A stretch of 64,000 nt of DNA from Actinopolymorpha pittospori (GTDB lineage: Bacteria > Actinomycetota > Actinomycetes > Propionibacteriales > Actinopolymorphaceae), in contig NZ_JADBEM010000001.1 of the NCBI RefSeq assembly GCF_014873875.1, forward strand, positions 2,666,001-2,730,000, written 5' to 3'. The first letter of the stretch is position 1. Each line of letters opens with the position of its first letter. The notes beneath the pieces were generated by a model that saw only the letters and a program-made list of their open reading frames with translations, was not told the DNA's origin and did no database searches. Of this stretch, positions 27,208 through 34,221 are shown in pieces. The position numbers and the translations under genes are program-made.

Positions 27208-27717
27208 GTGACCACTACAGAGTCGAGCCAAGCGGACTTCGGAGCGTCACTCCCTCGCAAGCAGATGGCAGCAGGGGCGCTTCTTTTCGACGCAGCTGGC
27301 CGAATCCTTCTCGTCCAGCCTACGTACAAGCAGGTGTGGGACCTTCCTGGTGGGGTGGTCGAGGCCGACGAGTCGCCGCACACGGCTGTCTGTCGGGAGT
27401 TGAAGGAAGAGCTTGGCCTGCACCGCGCGTGGCTCGATCTGCTCACTGTCGATTGGCAGTCGCCACAGGACGGAATGCTTGAGGGCATGAGGTTTGTGTT
27501 CGACGGTGGCGTGGTCCAGCCCGATGAGATCTCGGCGATCACTCTGCCCGCGGACGAGCTGCGCGGCTGGGCGTTCTGCACTCCGGAGGAGGCAAAGGGG
27601 CTCGTGTCGCCGCGGCTTGCGCGCCGGATCAGCGCTTCACTTGACGCACGGTCTGCTGGCAGAGCCGCCTACTTGGAGAATGGGTATCCGCTCGATCGGC
27701 CATGGCATGACGAGTAG
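27208..27717 (+). CDS. NUDIX hydrolase
   Basis: 169 residues. The Nudix box from Gly-Gly-Val-Val-Glu through 'AVCRELKEELGL' satisfies GX5EX7REUXEEXGU. An N-terminal strand 'MAAGALLFDAAGRILLVQ' is typical. It hydrolyses a nucleoside diphosphate linked to an unknown moiety. The start is GTG 27208 or GTG 27187; neither has a clear ribosome binding site. It overlaps the next gene by 11 bases. Confidence 0.88.
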   Translation: MTTTESSQADFGASLPRKQMAAGALLFDAAGRILLVQPTYKQVWDLPGGVVEADESPHTAVCRELKEELGLHRAWLDLLTVDWQSPQDGMLEGMRFVFDGGVVQPDEISAITLPADELRGWAFCTPEEAKGLVSPRLARRISASLDARSAGRAAYLENGYPLDRPWHDE

Positions 27718-28537
27718 TGCGCACGATGTCTCTTCAACGGCGGAGATTCCGCCCGCGTTGGCAGGTGCCGTTGAAGCCGAGATTCGAGGACGTCGTACCA
27801 AGCGAGCACAGGAGGCGATGCGCATCGACGCCAGCAAGTTCGACCAGCTACTCGCTACAGCGACACCGCTGATCCTGGCTGGCGGGCATCGACGTGACAC
27901 CCCGCCGGTCGAGGGTGGTCGCTGGCCTGTGAGCGCTGTGTTTCGGCCGCGCCCACGCAGCGTGGTCGGGCAACGGCTTGATGAGCTGACTGCCGAGGCC
28001 GCTCGGCTCGCCGGCGCTGGCCATTGGCAGACCGGCCAGGCTGGCTCGGCCCATCTCACCATCCGAGCTCTGGAGTGGTACCGCAAGCACGTCCCGGCAT
28101 CCGATCAAGCCGTCCACCGCTACCAGGCCGCCCTGGAGACTACGGCAGCCAAGGTCGGTCCGGTCGGATTCGAGGTCACCGGCCTCACGTTGACTCCAGG
28201 CACGGTGATGGCTTGCGCTCAACCGCTCGACGACCGGCCGGAGCAATTTCTCGACCTGTTCGCGGAGGTGCTCGGCAACGACGCCTGGCTGGAACGTGAC
28301 CACTTCTCTCGCCGCGACATCTGGTACATCAACCTGCTGCACTTCACCACGAGGATCGAGCAGCCTGATGCATTGGTCGACTGGGTGGCAGCGCGGCGCA
28401 CACAAGCCGTCGGGCGCATTGATGTCACGTGCGCCGAACTGATCCGGTTCCGACTTCGTGCCAACGATCGGCCTGCCATGTGGCCGGAGGTGCTGGGAAC
28501 TGCTCGGCTCGGCCAAACCGTAGCCGCCAACCCGTGA
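27707..28537 (+). CDS. 2H phosphoesterase-like protein (2'-5' RNA ligase superfamily)
   Basis: 276 residues. Two H-x-T motifs, 'SAHLTIRAL' and 'LLHFTTRI', about 125 residues apart, with a 'GTVMACAQPLDD' strand between them, match the duplicated 2H fold that handles 2',3'-cyclic phosphates or 2'-5' linkages. A long N-terminal segment is not assigned. ATG 27707 lies inside the end of the NUDIX gene, so the two are coupled; both act on nucleotide or phosphate-ester substrates and may form a clean-up or repair pair. Confidence 0.6.
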   Translation: MTSSAHDVSSTAEIPPALAGAVEAEIRGRRTKRAQEAMRIDASKFDQLLATATPLILAGGHRRDTPPVEGGRWPVSAVFRPRPRSVVGQRLDELTAEAARLAGAGHWQTGQAGSAHLTIRALEWYRKHVPASDQAVHRYQAALETTAAKVGPVGFEVTGLTLTPGTVMACAQPLDDRPEQFLDLFAEVLGNDAWLERDHFSRRDIWYINLLHFTTRIEQPDALVDWVAARRTQAVGRIDVTCAELIRFRLRANDRPAMWPEVLGTARLGQTVAANP

Positions 28538-28575
28538 GCGCTCACGGGTCTTCCCGCGCGCTGCGTCACTGCGGC

Positions 28576-28618
28576 CCCGGTATCGGCGTCCGGTGCGAAG
28601 CCGGACGCCGATACCGGG
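28576..28618. terminator. Bidirectional hairpin terminator
   Basis: A perfect 18-bp stem (CCCGGTATCGGCGTCCGG and its complement) with a 7-base loop sits between two convergent genes. There is no T-run, which is common in actinomycetes. It should stop transcription from both sides. Confidence 0.75.
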
Positions 28619-28627
28619 CAGGTCAGG

Positions 28628-29401
28628 TCAGGAAGGTGACACGCCGACCCGGCCGAGATGCCGGGCCAGGAACTCGTCGTCGAGCCCGAACCAGCGCACG
28701 TTGCGATGATCGCCCGGGTTGGCGTGCAGCGTCTTCTCCTTCGAGGCGAAGGCGTCGAACAGTGCGAGCGAGGATTGACGGTCGACGTGCTCGTCGTCCC
28801 AGGGGAGCAGGAACTGGATCGGGACGGTGATCCGTCTCGCCGCCTCGATCAGTTCCTGGCGCACGACAAACCCGCCACCGAAGATGGCGGCGGTGATCCT
28901 GGGTTCGACCGCCGTCAGCGGCATCCCGATCGCGGTGCCCAACGTGATGCCACCGCCGTAGCCGATCGGTGCTTCGGTGCCGATCTCGGGAAGTTGCTGC
29001 AGGGCGTCCAGAGTCGCCTGCCATTCCGGTACGGCACGCTCGGCCAGTGAGGTGCCGTAGCGGACGCTGACCGCTTTGACGCGCTCGGTATCGCCCGCCA
29101 CCATGGCCTGTCGCAGGTCGGCACGTGCTTGCTCGTCCTCCGCCGTGAGCGGGCGGTCGCCGTGTCCGGGCGCATCGATGGCGACCACGGTGAAACCCCA
29201 GGTGCTCACGGCGTCATGTGCGCGGGCCATGAGTGCTGGTGTCTTCTTGTGCAGGCCGCCACCATGACCCATCAGCACCAGGGGCGCGTGATCGGAGCCG
29301 GATACGGGCGACCAGAGCACACCTGGGACCTCGCCCACGATGAAGTCGCGTTCGACGACACCGTTCGACGATGTCTCCGCAGTGAAGTGCACAGAATGCA
29401 T
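28628..29401 (-). CDS. Alpha/beta hydrolase with Thr at the nucleophile position
   Basis: 257 residues. 'PLVLMGHGGGLHKKTP' is the oxyanion strand, 'VVAIDAPGHGDRP' the Asp/Gly loop, 'FLLPWDDEHVDRQ' the acid and 'NPGDHRNV' the His. The elbow reads 'GYGGGITLGTAIG': by eye the G-x-S-x-G Ser is Thr, so activity may be altered or lost. ATG 29401 is the start; AAGG is about 11 bases ahead. A 17-residue longer in-frame form looks non-coding. Confidence 0.78.
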   Translation of the reverse strand: MHSVHFTAETSSNGVVERDFIVGEVPGVLWSPVSGSDHAPLVLMGHGGGLHKKTPALMARAHDAVSTWGFTVVAIDAPGHGDRPLTAEDEQARADLRQAMVAGDTERVKAVSVRYGTSLAERAVPEWQATLDALQQLPEIGTEAPIGYGGGITLGTAIGMPLTAVEPRITAAIFGGGFVVRQELIEAARRITVPIQFLLPWDDEHVDRQSSLALFDAFASKEKTLHANPGDHRNVRWFGLDDEFLARHLGRVGVSPS

Positions 29402-29608
29402 AGGTTGTTGCCTTTCGGGAGTGCCTTGTTGGTGAGGCGCTCCCGGTGACACCTACGTCAACCGCCAGACCGTAACGAAGCAGGGGAGCGCCCACGTGCG
29501 TGCAGCGTTCATGGGTCTCACCTCCTCGCGTGATGTCACGGCGTCCGCACGTTATCAACCCAAACCCGGCGGCGTCGCACAGCCCCCGATCGCCTCGACG
29601 TGCCAGAT

Positions 29609-30613
29609 CTACAGGGTTCGACCCAGCGCAATGATCTGCTCGAAAATGTCGTGTGCAGCCGAGCCGGTATCCGCCAGCAGGAGGCAGGTCTCGCGGGTTG
29701 AGTGTTCCCTCATTGCTACCGGGAGGCTGTGGTTGAGGCTGTCCCGGACCTGTGTAGCGATGTAGCCGAGGGCATCCGGAAGGCCGCCGTAGGCCTCCGC
29801 CTCACCGATCATTGCGTGGCCGCCGGCCGCACGGTACGCGCGGAGGGTCTGGCGTGCGCCCTCGGTGTCGAAGCGGTCGTCCCGGACGTGCCAGGTGTAG
29901 AGCCGGCTCGCGAGCTCCCGACCGGGGTCGATCGGTCCAGCGCCATCCCAGTCCAGCAGGACGAACTGCATGGTCGTTGGGTCGAAGAGCACGTTGGACG
30001 GCTGGACGTCGTGGTGGCTGAACACCAGCCGACCCCTGTCCACCGGATGGGTCTTGGCTCCGAGCCTGGCCAGCTCTGGCGCGGCGCGAGCGAGGTCGGC
30101 CGCCCACGGTCGTCCGGCCGCTTCGCCCTGCACCGCGAGGTCCAGCCACAGGGCCAGATCAGGGATGGGTGGATCACTGAGCGCGTGGTCGGGATCGACC
30201 GGGTGCTCGAGTGTGTGGAGCGTGGCGAGGGTTCGACCCAACCACTCAGAAACCCCCGGATCCTCGGGACGAGGTTCACGACCGTTGACCCAGGACGACA
30301 CTCGAACGACAGCGCCGCCCACCTCGGCCAGGTACCGTCCGTCGACTGTCCGCAGGTTCTGCGGTGCACGGATTCCCGCCGCCACCGCCAGGTCCCGGAA
30401 CTCGACTTCGGCGGCGATTCGCTGCTCGTCACCGCCGGCGAACAGTTCCTTCACCGCAACCGAACGTGGAGGTCCGTCGAGATCAAGCCGCCACACCTGC
30501 CCCTGACCCCCGCGCGAGATCCGGGTGAGCCGGCGTGGAACTCCCTCGAGCCCAAACACCTCGACGAGACAGGCCAGCGTGTCTTCACCAGGTTGGAGCA
30601 GCTGCACGAGCAC
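29609..30613 (-). CDS. APH-family phosphotransferase
   Basis: 334 residues, complete. N-lobe: 'ISRGGQGQVWRLDLDGPPRSVAVKELF' (Gly-rich loop and Lys). C-lobe: 'VFSHHDVQPSNVLFD' (catalytic Asp and Asn) and 'FVLLDWDGAGPIDPGREL' (metal Asp). Acceptor unknown. The upstream region holds the short tandem repeat at 30656-30682. Confidence 0.87.
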   Translation of the reverse strand: MLVQLLQPGEDTLACLVEVFGLEGVPRRLTRISRGGQGQVWRLDLDGPPRSVAVKELFAGGDEQRIAAEVEFRDLAVAAGIRAPQNLRTVDGRYLAEVGGAVVRVSSWVNGREPRPEDPGVSEWLGRTLATLHTLEHPVDPDHALSDPPIPDLALWLDLAVQGEAAGRPWAADLARAAPELARLGAKTHPVDRGRLVFSHHDVQPSNVLFDPTTMQFVLLDWDGAGPIDPGRELASRLYTWHVRDDRFDTEGARQTLRAYRAAGGHAMIGEAEAYGGLPDALGYIATQVRDSLNHSLPVAMREHSTRETCLLLADTGSAAHDIFEQIIALGRTL

Positions 30614-30655
30614 CTCTCATGACCTCGCGATGGTCAACGCGTGATCCACCTTGTG

Positions 30656-30682
30656 ACGTTCGCACGTTCGCACGTTCGCACG
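30656..30682. repeat. 8-bp tandem repeat (ACGTTCGC, 3.4 copies)
   Basis: Three exact copies and a partial fourth lie between a kinase start and the end of the next minus-strand gene, 43 bases upstream of the kinase ATG. They could be a phase-variable or regulatory tract, or replication slippage. Confidence 0.7.
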
Positions 30683-30725
30683 AGCCTGCCGAGGAACAGT
30701 GAAGGCCCTCCGGGTCACGCCGGCG

Positions 30726-31355
30726 TCATTCAACCGCATGCGCTTCTACGGGTTGCCGCAGAATCGTCCTGAGCTTGGCGGGGCCGGTCCTGCGTGGGTC
30801 GCTGAGGTAGATCTCGTGGTGCAGCCCCGTCTCCCGCAGGTTGTTGGCGGGGAGGTACTCCTGGTGCAGCCTGGTCAGGGTCGGTGTCTCGTCGTCGTAG
30901 GAGCCTATGTGGAGGACCTGGGCGCTGGTGCCCTCGTGCAGGGTCGTGGACCGAACGTCTGGAATGGCGGGAAGGCTCTTCTTGGTGAGAGCGGTGTGCT
31001 TGGCGTCTTCGATCATGTCCCCAGTGATCCAGTCGGGGACGTTGATGAGCAGTCTCCATTGCCAGTTGTCCTTGAGCCTGGCCAGGAAGTCGTCCAGGTC
31101 GTCCGCCCACCACAGTCCCTCGAGTGGGCCCACCACGAAGTCCTTGCCGAGGTCGCCTTCGCTCGCGAACTTGACGGTGTAGGCGACCGCGTAGAGCGCC
31201 TCGACCGTGTGGCGGTACGCGGCGCTGGTGTTCGGGTCGCCGTGCCCGTCGATGGCAAGGAAGCGGAGCTCGGGGACGTCGACGAGCTCCCAGTCGGTGT
31301 TCTTGGGTGCGTAGCACTTCCTGAGCTCGCGCTTGACGTCGTACTTGGCGGTCAC
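30726..31355 (-). CDS. GyrI-like small-molecule-binding domain protein
   Basis: 209 residues. 'DVPELRFLAIDGHGDPNTSAAYRHTVEALYAVAYTVKF' followed by 'DFVVGPLEGLWW' matches the GyrI-like family of small ligand-binding proteins found alone in actinobacteria. GTG 31355 has GGGAGGAG about eight bases ahead, which decides the start. Ligand unknown. Confidence 0.85.
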   Translation of the reverse strand: MTAKYDVKRELRKCYAPKNTDWELVDVPELRFLAIDGHGDPNTSAAYRHTVEALYAVAYTVKFASEGDLGKDFVVGPLEGLWWADDLDDFLARLKDNWQWRLLINVPDWITGDMIEDAKHTALTKKSLPAIPDVRSTTLHEGTSAQVLHIGSYDDETPTLTRLHQEYLPANNLRETGLHHEIYLSDPRRTGPAKLRTILRQPVEAHAVE

Positions 31356-31383
31356 GCCGAGGCTCCTCCCTGGTGCATGCGGC

Positions 31384-32235
31384 TCAAGCCTTTCGAGTTG
31401 ATCCCGCCTCGCGGTGACGTGCCCGCCAAGGTCTTCCGCGGTCGTAGCCCGCATGCACCGCCCGATCGTCTGGGTCGAGGTCGGCGAACACGACCTGAGG
31501 GGTTCCATCGGCTCGGCCACGTGCCAGCCATCGATCTGGGGCGGCGACGCCTGAGGTCACGGATTCCGGGGCAGTACCGGGTACGGCGAACGCGATCCAC
31601 ATGTCGGTCAACAGCGCGTGGGCCAACGGCCGGCGATCATCCAGTGACTCTGCTGCTGGTCCGTCACTGTAGCTGGCCAGCAGTACGCAGTCCGCGCCCA
31701 GCGACTCGTACTCGACGAACACTTCCGGCAAACGTGCTTCGATGCAAAGGGCGCATCCGAAGCGCATCCCATCGACCGAGAAGATCGTCGTGTGGTCACC
31801 GGCCGCGTACATGAACGATGACTCGGTGTTGGAGAGATACCGCTTGTCGTACCTGGCTTCCACGACTCCGACGTCACTGATCACATACAAGCTGTTGAAC
31901 GGCCGTCCAGAGTCGGACTCGCGGTGCACCGAACCGACCACGGTCCACAGTCCAAGCTGTCCGGCTCGCTCGATCGTCTGCTGCCGCTCAGCGGCGAGTA
32001 CCTGCCAGTCCACTCGTGACCAGTCCGACTCGGCCAGCCGATCCGGATCGCTCGACATGAGCCGCTTGCCGGGATACCCCGACAGCGCCCCCTCCGTGAA
32101 CAACAGGAGCCGAGCACCGCCCTCGGCGGCCAACCCCATCAGCTCCCGAACCCGACGCCCTTGCTCCCGAATCGATTCCGCATCCGGAGAGTTCGTTCCG
32201 ACACCCTGCGCCACCGCGATCCTCAACACCGCCAC
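31384..32235 (-). CDS. Carbon-nitrogen hydrolase (nitrilase superfamily)
   Basis: 283 residues. The Glu-Lys-Cys triad is visible: 'LLLFTEGALSGYP' (Glu), 'ARYDKRYLSN' (Lys) and 'GCALCIEARLPE' (Cys). It hydrolyses a carbon-nitrogen bond such as an amide or nitrile; the substrate cannot be assigned. Cytosolic, no signal. It lies upstream of, and on the same strand as, the GyrI-like gene (28 bases apart), so co-transcription is likely. Confidence 0.88.
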   Translation of the reverse strand: MAVLRIAVAQGVGTNSPDAESIREQGRRVRELMGLAAEGGARLLLFTEGALSGYPGKRLMSSDPDRLAESDWSRVDWQVLAAERQQTIERAGQLGLWTVVGSVHRESDSGRPFNSLYVISDVGVVEARYDKRYLSNTESSFMYAAGDHTTIFSVDGMRFGCALCIEARLPEVFVEYESLGADCVLLASYSDGPAAESLDDRRPLAHALLTDMWIAFAVPGTAPESVTSGVAAPDRWLARGRADGTPQVVFADLDPDDRAVHAGYDRGRPWRARHREAGSTRKA

Positions 32236-32323
32236 AGCACCCGATCATCGCGCACACTCGCAGTCAGGCACCAACCGGCACAGCGTCTTCGACGCTACTT
32301 CTGCAATCCACCCGCAGGCGGTG

Positions 32324-33223
32324 TCAAGCCAGAAGTTCGGCCACCTGCTCATACCCCGTGACGATCCAGGTTTGCTTGGCTGCCTTACGGCTGTGATGGG
32401 CCCCCATCGCCGCCTGAGCCTGCGCCCAACGGACGGCCCGTTCACGGTCTATCTCGGCGGCGTCGGCAAAAATGGCCAACCGCCGCCGCAGTTCGACCTC
32501 CGGGTCGTCGGCTTGGAGCAGGCTGTCGGCACCGCGGAGGAGCACCTGGAGTGCGTCGGAGGCGAGGTCTCCGGCCAGTCCGGAGGGGTCGATCACCAAC
32601 CATGGCTCGCGTTGGGCGCGTACGACGTTTCCGAAGTGCAGATCGCCGTGGAGCATGGTGTCAGGTTGCTTGCGGGCGAGGTCCTGAATGGTGGCGAGCG
32701 CCGCGCCCAGCGCACGCTGCGACAGGGGATGGCCCAGCAGGTCGGCACTCTCACGAAGCGACTGCTCCCACCCCTCGGCCCGATCGGCCAACCGGGGAAT
32801 CCCAGGCGGGGCGGGGACTGCGAGTCGTCGGGCGAGCTGTCCTGTCACGGCGGTCGCCTGGTCGACGTCGCCGAGGTCCTCCAGCGTCTGCCATTCGCCC
32901 TGCTCCAGCAGCATGGCGAACCTCGCGTCGTCCCGTTCGTACATCAGCACAGCACCACGCCCACCCCAGACGGCATAGGCGTGAGGTTCGTACACGTTGG
33001 CTGGATGGGTGAAGGAGATCTTCAGGACCGCGGGGGTGCCGTCGTGACGCCGCACGGGCAGGATGATCCCGAGATGGCCACGTGTGATCGGCTCGGGCTG
33101 CCTGCAGTGCCAGCGCTGCAGCAGTTCCTCCACCAAGCCTGGCAGGGACGCCAACCAGGTTCGGCCGGGATCGCCCTCACGATGGATGAGTTGCCTCGCG
33201 AAATCCTCCGGGATCTCGATCAT
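32324..33223 (-). CDS. Aminoglycoside/hydroxyurea-type kinase (APH(6)/Hur family)
   Basis: 299 residues. 'HLGIILPVRRHDGTPAVLKISF' (N-lobe Lys), 'MLHGDLHFGNVVRAQREPWLVIDPSGLAGD' (catalytic loop and metal Asp) and the preceding 'VLMYERDD' hinge resemble the streptomycin 6-phosphotransferase and hydroxyurea-resistance kinase group. The resemblance is to a family and does not prove resistance. Confidence 0.85.
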   Translation of the reverse strand: MIEIPEDFARQLIHREGDPGRTWLASLPGLVEELLQRWHCRQPEPITRGHLGIILPVRRHDGTPAVLKISFTHPANVYEPHAYAVWGGRGAVLMYERDDARFAMLLEQGEWQTLEDLGDVDQATAVTGQLARRLAVPAPPGIPRLADRAEGWEQSLRESADLLGHPLSQRALGAALATIQDLARKQPDTMLHGDLHFGNVVRAQREPWLVIDPSGLAGDLASDALQVLLRGADSLLQADDPEVELRRRLAIFADAAEIDRERAVRWAQAQAAMGAHHSRKAAKQTWIVTGYEQVAELLA

Positions 33224-33298
33224 CGCGGCAGGATAGTCGTCTACCCTGCGCCTCCGGCATAGCAGCGACGGTTGCAGGCCGTTCCGTCCAAGAGCGGT

Positions 33299-33742
33299 TC
33301 ACTGCTGGTCCCGCGGCGATTCGTCCGCAGGGGGTCGCTTGCGCGCGGCGCGCCACCGGAACAGCCACGCCGATCCGACTCCGATGATGAGCAGGAGGCC
33401 CAGGACCTGGCCGCCTGGCGCGTCATCGATCCCCCCGAGCACGATGGCGGCCAGACCGATCGCGATGGTGAAGACGGCGAGAAAGGGCTTCATCGGGCTT
33501 CCTTCCACCGGTCGGACCCGCCGCCGCCAAGGGGCGTCAGCAGTCAGGCCGCGAACCATCCGCCACAGGATGGCGAGGGCGATCCGCCGGTCGCTGGTCC
33601 CATGGGCCCGTGCGTGGGCGATGTGGTCGTGGAGGTCCGCGTCGATCTCGCTGATCCGACGTTCGGCGATGGGAGTGGGCAGGCCCTGCGTGTAGGACCG
33701 CGCCCACCAGGCAACCAGCTTGGCGACGCGCTCCGGTGTCAT
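33299..33742 (-). CDS. Small membrane protein with permease-prefix-like N-terminus
   Basis: 147 residues: an N-terminal helical part ('VAKLVAWWARSYTQGL', 'EIDADLHDHIAHARAHG') like the prefix domain seen with PadR regulators, then two hydrophobic spans ('PFLAVFTIAIGLAAIVLGGI', 'GLLLIIGVGSAWLFRW'). It follows the PadR gene by eight bases on the same strand, so PadR probably controls it. Function unknown. Confidence 0.75.
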   Translation of the reverse strand: MTPERVAKLVAWWARSYTQGLPTPIAERRISEIDADLHDHIAHARAHGTSDRRIALAILWRMVRGLTADAPWRRRVRPVEGSPMKPFLAVFTIAIGLAAIVLGGIDDAPGGQVLGLLLIIGVGSAWLFRWRAARKRPPADESPRDQQ

Positions 33743-33750
33743 GCGGGCTC

Positions 33751-34101
33751 CTAGGAGACGCGGGGGACACGTCTGCCAGCCTGACCGGTGTTGTCGGCAT
33801 GGGCTCGCTCCGCCACCTGGGCCCCCTTCCCGGTGAGTTCGTACAGTCGTCGGCGGGGTCGTCCCTCAGCCGCGGCCGCGTCCTCCCACCGAGAACTGAG
33901 CAGACCGAACTCCTCCAGCCGGCTCAGGGCCTTGTACAGCGTTCCGTGGGCCGTCAAGGAACGTGACCCGCGCTGCTCCCGCATGGTCTGGGCGAGGCCG
34001 AATCCGTGGAAGGTGGTTTGGCCCGACCGCGACATCACCAGCGCCGTCACGAGGACCTCTTCCTCGAGGCGGAGCAGGGTTCCAGGCTTGCGTCGCGGCA
34101 T
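33751..34101 (-). CDS. PadR-family transcriptional regulator
   Basis: 116 residues. 'FHGFGLAQTMREQRGSRSLTAHGTLYKALSRLEEFGLLSSRW' is the winged helix, with 'GRPRRRLYELTGKGAQ' after it. A perfect 22-bp palindrome sits 11 bases ahead of the ATG and between likely promoter boxes. First gene of a two-gene unit. Confidence 0.9.
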   Translation of the reverse strand: MPRRKPGTLLRLEEEVLVTALVMSRSGQTTFHGFGLAQTMREQRGSRSLTAHGTLYKALSRLEEFGLLSSRWEDAAAAEGRPRRRLYELTGKGAQVAERAHADNTGQAGRRVPRVS

Positions 34102-34111
34102 GGGCCCGGTA

Positions 34112-34133
34112 ATAGGAAGATATCTTCCTATTG
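34112..34133 (-). promoter_or_regulatory. PadR operator, perfect 22-bp palindrome
   Basis: AATAGGAAGAT followed directly by ATCTTCCTATT. On the minus strand it fits between a -35-like TTGACC and a -10-like CTATTA, 17 bases apart, about 11 bases before the padR start. Repression by steric block is the simplest reading. Confidence 0.7.
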
Positions 34134-34221
34134 GTCAAGCGCGACGACCCCAAGGCCCGCGGGTACGGTGCCGCGGCCCATCCTAGGCCGGGTCAGTTAG
34201 CGGCCGATCATGGAAAGGCTG

